64,000 nucleotides of DNA from assembly GCF_002904335.1 (NCBI RefSeq), contig NZ_PPHF01000048.1, forward strand, positions 186,001-250,000, in the 5' to 3' direction. The translations under genes were made by a program, and so were the position numbers. Shown in pieces: positions 1-8,600 of this stretch. The notes beneath the pieces are model-generated. The model was not told the DNA's origin and searched no databases. It saw only the letters and a list, made by a program, of their open reading frames with translations. The first letter of the stretch is position 1. Each line of letters opens with the position of its first letter. This DNA comes from Amycolatopsis sp. CA-126428 (GTDB lineage: Bacteria > Actinomycetota > Actinomycetes > Mycobacteriales > Pseudonocardiaceae).

Positions 1-32
1 TCGTCGAGCTCGTAGTCACCGAAGGTCCGCAT
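1..32 (-). CDS. 5' end of an unidentified gene (partial)
   Basis: A minus-strand ATG at 30-32 opens a frame MRTFGDYELD that runs off the left edge. It would be the next gene downstream of the TetR gene, whose stop lies 21 bp upstream, so the two could be co-transcribed. No clear ribosome binding site is visible and ten residues do not allow a family assignment. Confidence 0.35.
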   Translation of the reverse strand, partial: MRTFGDYELD

Positions 33-53
33 GATCCGAAACTAGAACCGCCG

Positions 54-617
54 TCAACGCGGTTTCAGCAGGTAGTCCACCACCGGACGCAGCTCGTCGG
101 CCGACGGCGGCCCGTCGTCGATCAGGCCCTGGATGAGCAGCCCGTCGATGCCCGCGAGGAACACCCGGAACGCCACTTCGTCGTCGTGGCGGACCATCGA
201 CGTCAGGACGTCCAGCCAGCGGCGCGCGGCCGGCCGCAGCTCCGGCTTCCGCGCGGCCAGGAGGTACAGCTCGTACTCCGCCATCGTCCGCCCGCGCCGC
301 GGCCCCAGCGCCTCGGCGAGCAGGGCCGCGACCTCCTCGGCGCCGCGCGACCCGCGGGACCGGGCCCGGTCGATCATCCAGTAGACCTCGGTCGCCATGT
401 CCCTGGCGCACGAGATGAGCGTGGCGACCAGGAGGTCGTCCAGCGACGAGAAGTGGTAGGTCGTGGACGTCGTCGGCACCCCGGCCTCGGCCGCGACCGT
501 CCGGTGGGTGACGCCCGCGACGCCGTCGCGCTCGATGATCCGCAGCGTGGCCGCGATGAGCTCGGTGCGCCGCTTCTCGCCGCGCGCCTTACGGCCGTCC
601 ACTTGCAGCTTCACCAT
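54..617 (-). CDS. TetR-family transcriptional regulator
   Basis: A 187-aa DNA-binding repressor-type protein. The N-terminal TetR helix-turn-helix spans about residues 12-58 (RTELIAATLRIIERDGVAGV, then HRTVAAEAGVPTTSTTYHF), followed by a helical ligand/dimer domain rich in Arg and Ala. The start is placed at ATG 615-617 (MVKLQVDG), because the upstream extension to 707 is low-complexity and the TetR fold begins right after this Met. It is divergent from the EtfD-like gene with 154 bp between the starts. That gap holds two palindromes, one overlapping this start codon (610-625) and one at 700-713. Autoregulation and control of the divergent gene are inferences from this layout. The ligand is unknown; given the neighbour, an acyl-CoA type ligand is plausible but not shown. 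Confidence 0.9.
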   Translation of the reverse strand: MVKLQVDGRKARGEKRRTELIAATLRIIERDGVAGVTHRTVAAEAGVPTTSTTYHFSSLDDLLVATLISCARDMATEVYWMIDRARSRGSRGAEEVAALLAEALGPRRGRTMAEYELYLLAARKPELRPAARRWLDVLTSMVRHDDEVAFRVFLAGIDGLLIQGLIDDGPPSADELRPVVDYLLKPR

Positions 618-625
618 AGGGTGAA
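610..625. promoter_or_regulatory. Palindrome over the TetR start codon
   Basis: TTCACC-ATAG-GGTGAA is a perfect 6-bp-arm palindrome covering the TetR gene's start codon. It could be an autoregulatory operator or an RNA hairpin masking the start. No function is demonstrated. Confidence 0.4.
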
Positions 626-699
626 AACTACCTGAACGATCGTCCCGAAACAAAGAGCGACGTACACCACATCGGTGGGACTTAGGGCGCCTCAACGGG

Positions 700-713
700 T
701 TACTCATCAGTAA
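700..713. promoter_or_regulatory. TTACT-N4-AGTAA operator candidate before etfD
   Basis: TTACTCATCAGTAA has perfect 5-bp arms and lies 58 bp upstream of the etfD start. Two sites of the same form (TTACC-N4-RGTAA) sit at 28455-28468 and 28479-28492 before the fadE5-like gene. Recurrence at two functionally linked genes supports a shared regulator, probably of TetR type. Confidence 0.55.
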
Positions 714-771
714 GGACGGTTAGTCTCCCGGCACCACCACAGTTTTGAACCGGACGAAAGGCACCCGAACG

Positions 772-2985
772 ATGGGCGCTCTGCAACTGACGCTCGGCGG
801 GGTCTCCGTCGTGCTCGGCCTCGTCGCCTGGGGCATGTTCGCCGCGACGATCGCCCGTTTCGTGCGGGTGATCCGCCTCGGGCAGCCCGATTCGACGCGC
901 AACGGGCCCTTCATGCCGCGCATGAAGACGCTGATCAAGGAGTTCGCCGCGCACACGCGGATGAACCGCAAGCGCAGCGTCGGCCCGGCCCACTGGCTGG
1001 TGATGTGGGGCTTCCTGCTCGGCTCGCTCGCCCTGTTCGAGGCCTACGGCGAGGTCTTCGTCCCGACGTGGGGCTGGCCGATCCTCGACGACTTCCCGCC
1101 GTTCCAGCTGCTCATGGAGCTGCTCGGGCTCGGCACGATCGTCGGCATCCTGGTCCTGATGGCGATCCGCCAGCGCAACCACCCGCGTCGCGCCGACCGC
1201 CAGTCGCGCTTCGCCGGCTCCAACTTCAAGTGGGCGTACTTCATCGAGGCCGTCGTCCTCATCGAAGGCATCGGCATCATCGGGGTCCGGGCCGCGAAGT
1301 CCGCGCTGAACACGCACGAAGGGCCGCTGTGGGCGTCCTTCGTCTCGAACCCGATCGGCCAGCTGCTGCCGGCCAGCCCGAACCTGGTCACGGTCTTCGC
1401 GTTCGTCAAGCTGATGAGCGCCACGGTCTGGCTGATCGTCGTCGCGCGCACCATGACCATGGGCATCGCGTGGCACCGTTTCAGCGCGTTCTTCAACATC
1501 TACTTCAAGCGTGAGGCCGACGGCGGCGTCGCCCTGGGCGCGCTCAAGCCGATGATGAGCGGCGGCAAGGTCCTCGACCTCGAGGAAGCCGACCCCGACG
1601 AGGACACCTTCGGCGTCGGCAAGATCGAAGACTTCAGCTGGAAGGGCTGGCTGGACTTCTCGACGTGCACCGAGTGCGGCCGCTGCCAGGAGCAGTGCCC
1701 CGCGTGGAACACCGGCAAGCCGCTGTCGCCGAAGCTGCTCATCACGCAGCTGCGTGACCACGCCTACGCGAAGGCGCCGTACCTGCTGGCCGGCGGCAAG
1801 CGCGACATGGCGGGCGACGAGGTCGGCCTGTCCGGGGACAACGTGTACGCCGGGATCGACGTCCTCGCGATCGCCGAGTCGCAGAAGGCGCTGATCGGCG
1901 ATGACGGCGGCGTCATCGACCCCGACGTCCTGTGGTCCTGCACGAGCTGCGGCGCCTGCGTCGAGCAGTGCCCGGTCGACATCGAGCACGTCGACCACAT
2001 CGTCGACATGCGCCGCTACCAGGTGATGATCGAGTCGTCGTTCCCCAGCGAGCTGAACGGCATGTTCAAGAACCTGGAGAACAAGGGCAACCCGTGGGGC
2101 CAGAACGCCAAGGACCGGCTGGCCTGGACCGAAGACCTCGACTTCGAGGTCCCGGTGTTCGACGGCGACATGGGCGACGCGGAATACCTGTTCTGGGTCG
2201 GCTGCGCGGGCGCGTTCGAGGACCGCGCGAAGAAGACCACGCGGGCGGTCGCGGAGCTGCTGCACATGGCCGACGTGAAGTACAAGGTGCTCGGCTCGGA
2301 GGAGTCGTGCACCGGTGACCCGGCGCGGCGCGCGGGCAACGAGTTCCTCTTCCAGATGCTCGCTCAGCAGAACGTCGAGGTGCTGAACTCGGTGTTCGAG
2401 GGCCGCGAGCGCAAGGCCCGCAAGGTCGTCGTGACCTGCGCGCACTGCTTCAACACCCTCGCCAACGAGTACCCGGAGCTGGGCGGCCAGTTCGACGTCG
2501 TGCACCACACGCAGCTGCTGAACCGCCTGGTGCGGGAGAAGCAGCTGGTGCCGGTGGCACCGGTCGCCGAGGACGTCACCTACCACGACCCGTGCTACCT
2601 CGGCCGCCACAACAAGGTCTACGAGGCGCCGCGCGAGCTGGTCGGCGCGACCGGTGCGCGGCTGCGGGAGATGCCGCGGCACGGCGACAAGTCGATGTGC
2701 TGCGGCGCGGGCGGCGCGCGGATGTGGATGGAAGAGAAGATCGGCAAGCGGATCAACATCGAGCGCGTCGACGAGGCGCTCGGCACCGCGCCGTCGAAGA
2801 TCGCCACCGGCTGCCCGTTCTGCAAGGTGATGCTGAACGACGGCCTCACGGCCCGGCAGGCCGACGGCAGCGCGAGCGAGAAGGTCGAGATCGTCGACGT
2901 CGCGCAGATGCTGCTGGAGTCGGTCAAGCGGAAGCCGGAACCGAAGCCGATCGCGCTCGGAGCGCCGTCACTCGCGGAGGAGTGA
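772..2985 (+). CDS. etfD: Membrane Fe-S oxidoreductase, EtfD-like (Rv0338c family)
   Basis: A 737-aa membrane iron-sulphur protein. In mycobacteria the homologue EtfD passes electrons from electron-transfer flavoprotein to the quinone pool during beta-oxidation. About five hydrophobic helices occupy residues 1-245. Two 4Fe-4S motifs follow, CTECGRCQEQCP near residue 299 and CTSCGACVEQCP near 390. Two cysteine-rich CCG-type domains come next, one starting at GCAGAFEDR and the second with CCGAGGARMW near 643. The ATG at 772 is preferred over the in-frame TTG at 745 because GAAAGG lies about 10 bp upstream of it. It is monocistronic and followed by a strong terminator. It is shorter than Rv0338c (882 aa) but has the same domain order. 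An alternative name is heterodisulfide reductase-related Fe-S protein. Confidence 0.88.
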   Translation: MGALQLTLGGVSVVLGLVAWGMFAATIARFVRVIRLGQPDSTRNGPFMPRMKTLIKEFAAHTRMNRKRSVGPAHWLVMWGFLLGSLALFEAYGEVFVPTWGWPILDDFPPFQLLMELLGLGTIVGILVLMAIRQRNHPRRADRQSRFAGSNFKWAYFIEAVVLIEGIGIIGVRAAKSALNTHEGPLWASFVSNPIGQLLPASPNLVTVFAFVKLMSATVWLIVVARTMTMGIAWHRFSAFFNIYFKREADGGVALGALKPMMSGGKVLDLEEADPDEDTFGVGKIEDFSWKGWLDFSTCTECGRCQEQCPAWNTGKPLSPKLLITQLRDHAYAKAPYLLAGGKRDMAGDEVGLSGDNVYAGIDVLAIAESQKALIGDDGGVIDPDVLWSCTSCGACVEQCPVDIEHVDHIVDMRRYQVMIESSFPSELNGMFKNLENKGNPWGQNAKDRLAWTEDLDFEVPVFDGDMGDAEYLFWVGCAGAFEDRAKKTTRAVAELLHMADVKYKVLGSEESCTGDPARRAGNEFLFQMLAQQNVEVLNSVFEGRERKARKVVVTCAHCFNTLANEYPELGGQFDVVHHTQLLNRLVREKQLVPVAPVAEDVTYHDPCYLGRHNKVYEAPRELVGATGARLREMPRHGDKSMCCGAGGARMWMEEKIGKRINIERVDEALGTAPSKIATGCPFCKVMLNDGLTARQADGSASEKVEIVDVAQMLLESVKRKPEPKPIALGAPSLAEE

Positions 2986-3004
2986 CACATTTCCCCGAGA
3001 ACGC

Positions 3005-3040
3005 ACGGCCCCGGTCAGGACTCCTGATCGGGGCCGTTTT
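3005..3040 (+). terminator. Rho-independent terminator after etfD
   Basis: GGCCCCGGTCAG pairs with CTGATCGGGGCC (one G-U pair) around a 5-nt loop, followed by GTTTT. It lies 20 bp after the etfD stop. Confidence 0.85.
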
Positions 3041-3304
3041 CGTGATCGGCAAGATTGGCAATCAGGTAGCCATTCCACTACCCGTTGTCACACCTTTGTC
3101 CTGTCCGGCAGGCCCGCTAGCTGGGACTTCGTGAAAGTAATCGATTTCCTGAAAGATGTTCATGATAATCACCGAAATGGCCCATCAGGTTGGGGAGAAA
3201 CGAAGGCCTGAACCCTGGACAAGCGGCGTATCCTGGCCTTTCCTCGCCGCCGCCGTTGCCAGCGAGGGCACCATTGTCGATCAAGGAATCAGGGGGCGGC
3301 ACGG
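3041..3304. other. Non-coding gap upstream of the DUF742 gene
   Basis: I see no convincing gene in this stretch. It is less GC-rich than its surroundings (AT-rich patches near 3135-3180) and probably holds the promoter of the DUF742 gene. The only site I would name is GGGGGCGG just before the ATG at 3305. Confidence 0.5.
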
Positions 3305-3736
3305 ATGGCCGAGGACCGGCGGACCACTACGACCGGCCGACACGCACTCCACCCCATCCCGGACGACATCCGGCTTGCCCAGGACTACGTACCCACGCAG
3401 CGCACCCTTGTGCGCCCGTACGTCCTCACGCGCGGGCGGACGCAGTCCCGGCGGCACCTCGCGATCGAAGCGATGGTCTCGACGCGGGCCGAGGCGCACT
3501 GGGACGGCGCCCGGGTGACCGGCGAGATCCGGTCGGTGCGCTCGCTGTGCCTGCACCCGCGATCGGTCGCCGAGGTCGCGGCCACGCTGAGCGTGCCGCT
3601 CGGCGTCGTGCGCGTCCTGCTCGACGACATGGCCGAACAGGGCCTGGTGACCATCCACGACAGCCGGACCAGTGCCGACGGCCGGCCGGCGATGGCGCTC
3701 ATGGAACGCGTTCTGCACGGCCTGCGCCGCCTCTGA
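3305..3736 (+). CDS. DUF742 protein (CvnC-like), orphan
   Basis: A 143-aa protein of the DUF742 family. These are winged-helix-like partners found in Streptomyces conservons together with a sensor kinase (CvnA), a roadblock protein (CvnB) and a small GTPase (CvnD). Family signatures seen are LVRPYVLTRGRTQ near residues 35-48 and the block HPRSVAEVAATLSVPLGVVR near 82-101, then VLLDDMAEQGLV. The start ATG 3305 is preceded by GGGGGCGG. No roadblock, kinase or GTPase gene lies beside it, so it is a solitary conservon component. A CDF transporter starts 18 bp after its stop, so the two may be co-transcribed. A role in signalling is family inference. Confidence 0.88.
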   Translation: MAEDRRTTTTGRHALHPIPDDIRLAQDYVPTQRTLVRPYVLTRGRTQSRRHLAIEAMVSTRAEAHWDGARVTGEIRSVRSLCLHPRSVAEVAATLSVPLGVVRVLLDDMAEQGLVTIHDSRTSADGRPAMALMERVLHGLRRL

Positions 3737-3742
3737 GCACTA

Positions 3743-3760
3743 CGCTCACCAAGGTGAGCG
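3743..3760. promoter_or_regulatory. Palindrome overlapping the CDF start codon
   Basis: CGCTCACC-AA-GGTGAGCG has perfect 8-bp arms in the 18-bp junction between the DUF742 stop and the CDF gene, and covers the GTG start at 3754. It could be a metal-repressor operator or an mRNA hairpin that occludes initiation. Confidence 0.45.
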
Positions 3761-4752
3761 AGGAATCCGGCAACTCCGGCGGCGAAAGCACCCTGACCGT
3801 CCTGCTCGCCGGCGGGGTGAACCTGGCGATCGCCATCATGAAGCTGGTCGCGGGCATCATCACCGGCTCGGGCGCGATGCTGTCCGAAGCGGCGCACTCG
3901 GTGGCCGACACGATCACCGAGGTCCTGCTGCTGACCGCGCTGAAGCGCTCGGATCGGCCGGCCGACCGCGTGCACCCCTTCGGCTACGGCAAGGAGCGGT
4001 ACTTCTGGTCGCTGCTCGCGGCCGTCTCGATCTTCGCCTCGGGCGCGATGTTCGCGCTCTACGAGGGCGTTTCGACGCTGTTCGGGCACGGCGAGGCGCA
4101 GAGCACGTCCTTGCTCAGCTACATCGTCCTCGCCGTGGCGTTCCTGCTGGAAGGCACGTCATGGCTGCAGGCGGTGCGCCAGGTCGTCCGGGAGTCGAAG
4201 GCCGAGAACCGCTCGTTGTTGACCTACCTGCGGCTCATCGACGACCCGACGCCGAAGACCGTGCTGTTCGAGGACTCGGCCGCGCTGATCGGCCTGCTGC
4301 TCGCGTTCGGCGGCATCGGCCTGCACCAGCTCACCGGTTCCGAGGTCTGGGACGGCATCGCGTCGATCGCCATCGGCCTGCTGCTCGCCTGCGTCGCCTA
4401 CCTGCTCGGCCGCACGAACCGCGGCCTGCTGATCGGGCGGCAGGCCGATCCGACGATCGTTCGCGGGGTCCGCGAACACCTGTCCGCCGCGCCGGAGATC
4501 GAAGCCGTCGTCGACCTGCAGACCATGCTGATGGGCACCGACCAGGTGCTCGTCTGCAGCCGCGTGGACTTCGACGACTCGCTCGGCGCCGCGGACCTCG
4601 AACGCGCCTGCGTCCGGCTCGCGTCCGAGCTGACGGAGGCGTTCCACGACGTCACCGAGGTGTTCATCGAGCCGGTGCCGCGGTCCGATCCGGATCTGCG
4701 GGCGACGGTGCTGGCGCGCTACGGCGACATCGCCGAGCGGTGGAACAAGTAG
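3754..4752 (+). CDS. Cation diffusion facilitator (CDF) transporter
   Basis: A 332-aa inner-membrane divalent cation exporter, most likely of Zn2+ or another transition metal against protons. The hydrophobic N-terminal region has TM1 (LTVLLAGGVNLAIAIMKLVA) and then GSGAMLSEAAHSVADTITEV. The acidic/His metal-site signature is in SEAAHSVADT and HPFGYGKERYFW, and a second site appears in FEDSAALIGLLLAF. The C-terminal cytoplasmic dimer domain begins near residue 235 (RQADPTIVRGVREHL). GTG 3754 is chosen because it precedes the first hydrophilic tail of usual CDF length; the long upstream extension in this frame is antisense-like and low-complexity. It follows the DUF742 gene by 18 bp. The metal specificity is not readable from the sequence. 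Confidence 0.88.
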   Translation: MSEESGNSGGESTLTVLLAGGVNLAIAIMKLVAGIITGSGAMLSEAAHSVADTITEVLLLTALKRSDRPADRVHPFGYGKERYFWSLLAAVSIFASGAMFALYEGVSTLFGHGEAQSTSLLSYIVLAVAFLLEGTSWLQAVRQVVRESKAENRSLLTYLRLIDDPTPKTVLFEDSAALIGLLLAFGGIGLHQLTGSEVWDGIASIAIGLLLACVAYLLGRTNRGLLIGRQADPTIVRGVREHLSAAPEIEAVVDLQTMLMGTDQVLVCSRVDFDDSLGAADLERACVRLASELTEAFHDVTEVFIEPVPRSDPDLRATVLARYGDIAERWNK

Positions 4753-4765
4753 CTCTCGGTATTGC

Positions 4766-5518
4766 TCAGTACCCGAAGTCCTGGACCCAGTACCAGCCCG
4801 CGGTGGTGACGCCGACGCCGATCTTCTTGAGCGAGCAGTTCAGGATGTTGGCGCGGTGGCCTTCGGAGTTCATCCAGGAGTCCATCACCTGCGCGGCGGA
4901 CGTCTGCCCCCGCGCGATGTTCTCCGCGCCCGGCTTCGGGTAACCGGCCTGCTTGATGCGCTGGTCGAACGTCGTGCCGTCGGGACTGGTGTGGGAGAAG
5001 AACTTCTCGGCCGACATCTGGTCGCTGTAGTCCTGCGCGGCCTTCGTGACGTGCGATTCCTCGGTCAGCGGCTCACAGCCGGCCTTGGCGCGCTCGTCGT
5101 TGACCAGCGCGATGACCTGAGCGGCCGTCGAAGGCGCGACCCGGGCGGCGGGCTTGGTGGTCGACGGCGGCGGCGGCGCTTCGGACGTCGAGGGCTGCGG
5201 CGCGGCGGACGTCTCGGTCGGCGTGGGTTCCGCGCTGGAGGACGTCGGAGCGGGGGCCGAGCTCGAGGGCGCGGCGGGCTGACCGGGGGTGGTGGTCTGG
5301 ACCTGGCGGCCGGAGACGTCGGTCCCGCTGCCACTGCCGGCGCCGGCGGGCGCGTTGGGCAGGACCAGCGCCGCGGCGCCGAGCTCCGCGGTGTTTCCTT
5401 CCGCGGTGGCCATCCAGGTGCCTGCCGCGGCGGAAAAAACGCCGAGCAGCACACTGAGTGACACGATCACCACGTGCGCACGTTCACCAATGGGGGACAC
5501 GGCGCAGGAACGTATCAC
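4766..5518 (-). CDS. Secreted CAP/SCP-domain protein
   Basis: A 250-aa exported protein. The N-terminal hydrophobic segment VVIVSLSVLLGVFSAAAGTW (about residues 16-35) acts as signal peptide or anchor. A Ser/Thr/Pro-rich linker (about 75-125) resembles a cell-wall spacer. The C-terminal CAP domain starts at AAQVIALVNDERAKAGCEPL. CAP hallmarks are HVTKAAQDYSDQM, FFSHTSPDG, GENIARGQ, MNSEGHRANILN and the terminal WYWVQDFG. CAP proteins act outside the cell; bacterial roles are mostly undefined (proposed hydrolase or ligand binding). The GTG at 5516-5518 is the longest start. A shorter GTG six codons in is possible, since neither has a clear Shine-Dalgarno. It is convergent with the CDF gene (13 bp between stops). 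Confidence 0.88.
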   Translation of the reverse strand: MIRSCAVSPIGERAHVVIVSLSVLLGVFSAAAGTWMATAEGNTAELGAAALVLPNAPAGAGSGSGTDVSGRQVQTTTPGQPAAPSSSAPAPTSSSAEPTPTETSAAPQPSTSEAPPPPSTTKPAARVAPSTAAQVIALVNDERAKAGCEPLTEESHVTKAAQDYSDQMSAEKFFSHTSPDGTTFDQRIKQAGYPKPGAENIARGQTSAAQVMDSWMNSEGHRANILNCSLKKIGVGVTTAGWYWVQDFGY

Positions 5519-5618
5519 GGGACAATTACGACGAGAACCCTACGAACGCACTGGTCACATTTCCCGTCGGTGACAGGCACCGATTTCGGGGCAATCGGCC
5601 GCTTCCGCGTTACTCCAT

Positions 5619-8600
5619 TCAGCTCATTCGAACGACGAACGTCGCTTCGCCGGAAGCTGTCACCGGACGCCGGACCGGGTCTTGACCGGTGGCCGTTGCT
5701 TTGCCCGTGAAGCCAACTTTGCCGGCGATCGTTGTGCAGATGTACGAGACTTCGGCGTCCGCGGCCAGTTCCGGCACGGTGTGGGCACAGGACGGGGTGT
5801 GGTCGTCGACCACCCTCACGTCGGCGAGCGGGACGTCACCGGTGTTCTTGACCAGGATCGAAAACGTGACGGTGTCGCCTTCCCGGACTTCGTAGGGAGC
5901 CGCGTCTTTCATCACGGCGATCTCCGGGTGGACGACATCGACTTTTGCGTCACCGGCCGATTGCACCGCGCGACCACTCGGGTCGATTCCGCTGATCTCG
6001 ACGGTTTGGCCGAAGTCGTCAGCGGGCGCTTTCCGGACGCAGGTGTAGGTCTTCACCGTCCCGGCGGCCACGGTGTCGAACTTGTGCGCGCAGGTGCCCT
6101 GTTCGTCCACAACGGACACCGCGGTGAGCGGGACGTCGCCGACGTTGGTGACGGTGATCGTGAAGGTGACATCGTCGCCGGCGCGGACCGTCTTGGGTGT
6201 CGCGGCGGCCGTGATCTTGACGGCGGGGTGGATGACGTCGGCTTTGTCCGTGTCTTTTGCCGTGAGCGGCGGGCCGATGGGGGCCTCCGCCGTCGCCTCC
6301 GCGGCGATGTCCACGTCGTCGGCCGGGGCGGTCGTGGTGCAGTCGAAGTTCTGTCTGTCACGGGGTTTCAGCTCGTCGAAGGTCTTCGTGCAGGACCCGC
6401 TTCGGACGTCGACGGCGGTCAGCGGAACGTCACCGGTGTTGGTGACGGTGAGGGTGGCGGTGACGGCGTCGCCGGGGCGGAAGGGGCCGCCGTGGAGGTC
6501 CTGAGTGAGTTCGAGGGCCGGATGCAGCACGGTGTAGGCCGCGTCGTCGGTCGCGCTGACCTGGCGTTTCACCGGATCGGTGCCACTTGCGGTGGCGGAG
6601 CTCACGAAATTGTCGGTGCCGGCGTCTACCTTGCAGGAGTGGCGCTGCCGGGCGCCGGGGAGGAGGGTGCCGATGGACCGAGCGCACGCCGGAGTCCGAC
6701 TGTCCACAAGGGACACATCGGTCAGCGGGACATCACCGGTGTTCGCGACGACGAGGGTGAACGTGACGGTGTCGCCTTGCCGGACGCGCGCGGGTGCGGC
6801 GTCGTCGGTGACGCTGATGGCGGGGTGGATGACATCGACGCCGGCGCTGGCGGACGCGGTCACCGGCCGATTCGTGGCATCGGTCCCGGTGGCATTCGCG
6901 ACGGCGGCGAAGTCGGCTTCCCCGGCGGCTTGGGTGCAGGTGTAGGTGCGCTTGGCCTGAGGTTCGAGCCGCCCCAGGGACTTGGAGCAGTCCGAAGCCC
7001 GCTCATCGGCGACGGCGACGTCTTGGAGCGCGCTGTCACCGGTGTTGGTGACGGTGACGGTCGAGGTCACGGTGTCTGCGGCGTGCACGACAGCGGGGTC
7101 GACGGTCCGGGCGACCGCGACGGCCGGGTGGATGACGTCGACGGCAGCGCTGCCGGACGCGGTGACGTCCGAGCCGACGGGTGGGGTGGCGGTGACCCGG
7201 ACGCTGCGGGTGACGTCGTCGGCCGGGGCCGTGGTGGTGCAGGTGAAGTCGCGGGTGGCGGCGGGGGCGAGGGTGCCCTCGAGGGATTGGGTGCAGCCGG
7301 TGGCTGGGGCCTGCGCGTCCCTGGCCTGCGCGTCGGTGACTCGGAGGCTCGCCAGCGGCACGTCACCGGTGTTGCGGACCGTGATCCGGAACGGCACCTT
7401 GTCGCCCTCGCGGAACGGGCCGCCCGGCACCTCGGTCGTGATCGCGACCGCCGGGTGCTGGACCGCGAACGCTCCCTCCGCGGCCGCCGTCACCGGGCGA
7501 GTGGTCGGGTCCGTGCCCGTCAGCGCCGGCTTGTTCGCGAAGCCGGCCGCGCCCGCGAGCGTCGTGCACGTGTACTCCTGCTGCGTCTGCGGCTGGAGCG
7601 TGCCGAACCGCTTCGCGCACGCCGGGGCCTGGTCGTCCGCGACCGTGACCTCGTTGAGCGGCACGTCGCCCGTGTTGGCCGCGGTGATCGTCCAGGTCAC
7701 CGTGTCGCCCTCGCGGACCTGGGCCGGTGTCGCGCGCACGGCCAGCCGGAGCGCCGGGTGGATCACGTCCACCGCCGCGTCGTCGGTGACCTTCACCGCG
7801 CGGCCGAGCTGGTCCTTGCCGGTGGCCGTGGCCGTCGTGGCGAAGTCGTCCGGTGGGGCCGGCACGGTGCACCGGTAGGCGACCGTCGCGCCCGGGGCCA
7901 GGGCGCCGATCGCCTTGGCGCACGCCGGGACGTCGTCCGTCACGGCGACCTCGGTCAGCGGTGCGTCGCCGGCGTTGGCGACCGTCATCGTGAACGTGAT
8001 CGGGTCGCCGGCGCGCGCGGTGGCGGGCGTGGCGTCCTTCGTGAGCGTCAGCTCCGGGGTGATGACCGTGACCGTCGCCGACGCGGTGGCCGTCACGGGC
8101 CGGCCGGCCAGGTCGGTTCCGGTCGCCGTCACCTGGGACGTCGTGGTCCGGGACGGGTTCGCCGTGCACGTGTACGTCTGCGTCGCGCCCGCGGCCAGGC
8201 CGGCGAAGGTGCGCGCGCACGCCGATGTCGTGTCGTCGGTGAGCTTCACCGGGGCGAGCGGGCTGTCGCCGGTGTTGTGCACCGCGACCGTCCAGGTGAC
8301 GGCGTCACCCGCGTGGATCACCGGCGGGTCCGCGGTCTTGGTGACCTCGACCGCGGGCGCGATCGTCGGCGCGGGCGCGTCGGCCGTCGCCGTGACCTGC
8401 TTGCCGAGCTCGTCGGTGCCCACCGCGCTCGCCGTGTTGACGCCGTCGGCGATCGGCGCCTTCGCGGCGCACGTCGTCGTGCGGCTTTCGCCCGGCGCGA
8501 GCGCTCCGGTGAGAGCGCACGACGGCGTCTTCGGGTCAGCGACCTGGAGGTCGGCCAGCCCCGTGTCGCCGGTGTTCGTGACCTTGATCGTGAAGGTCAC

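Noticed and set aside
3190-3753. Long N-terminal extension of the CDF gene
   Set aside because: Runs through the DUF742 gene in another frame and is Pro/Arg-rich shadow; CDF homology starts at the GTG at 3754.
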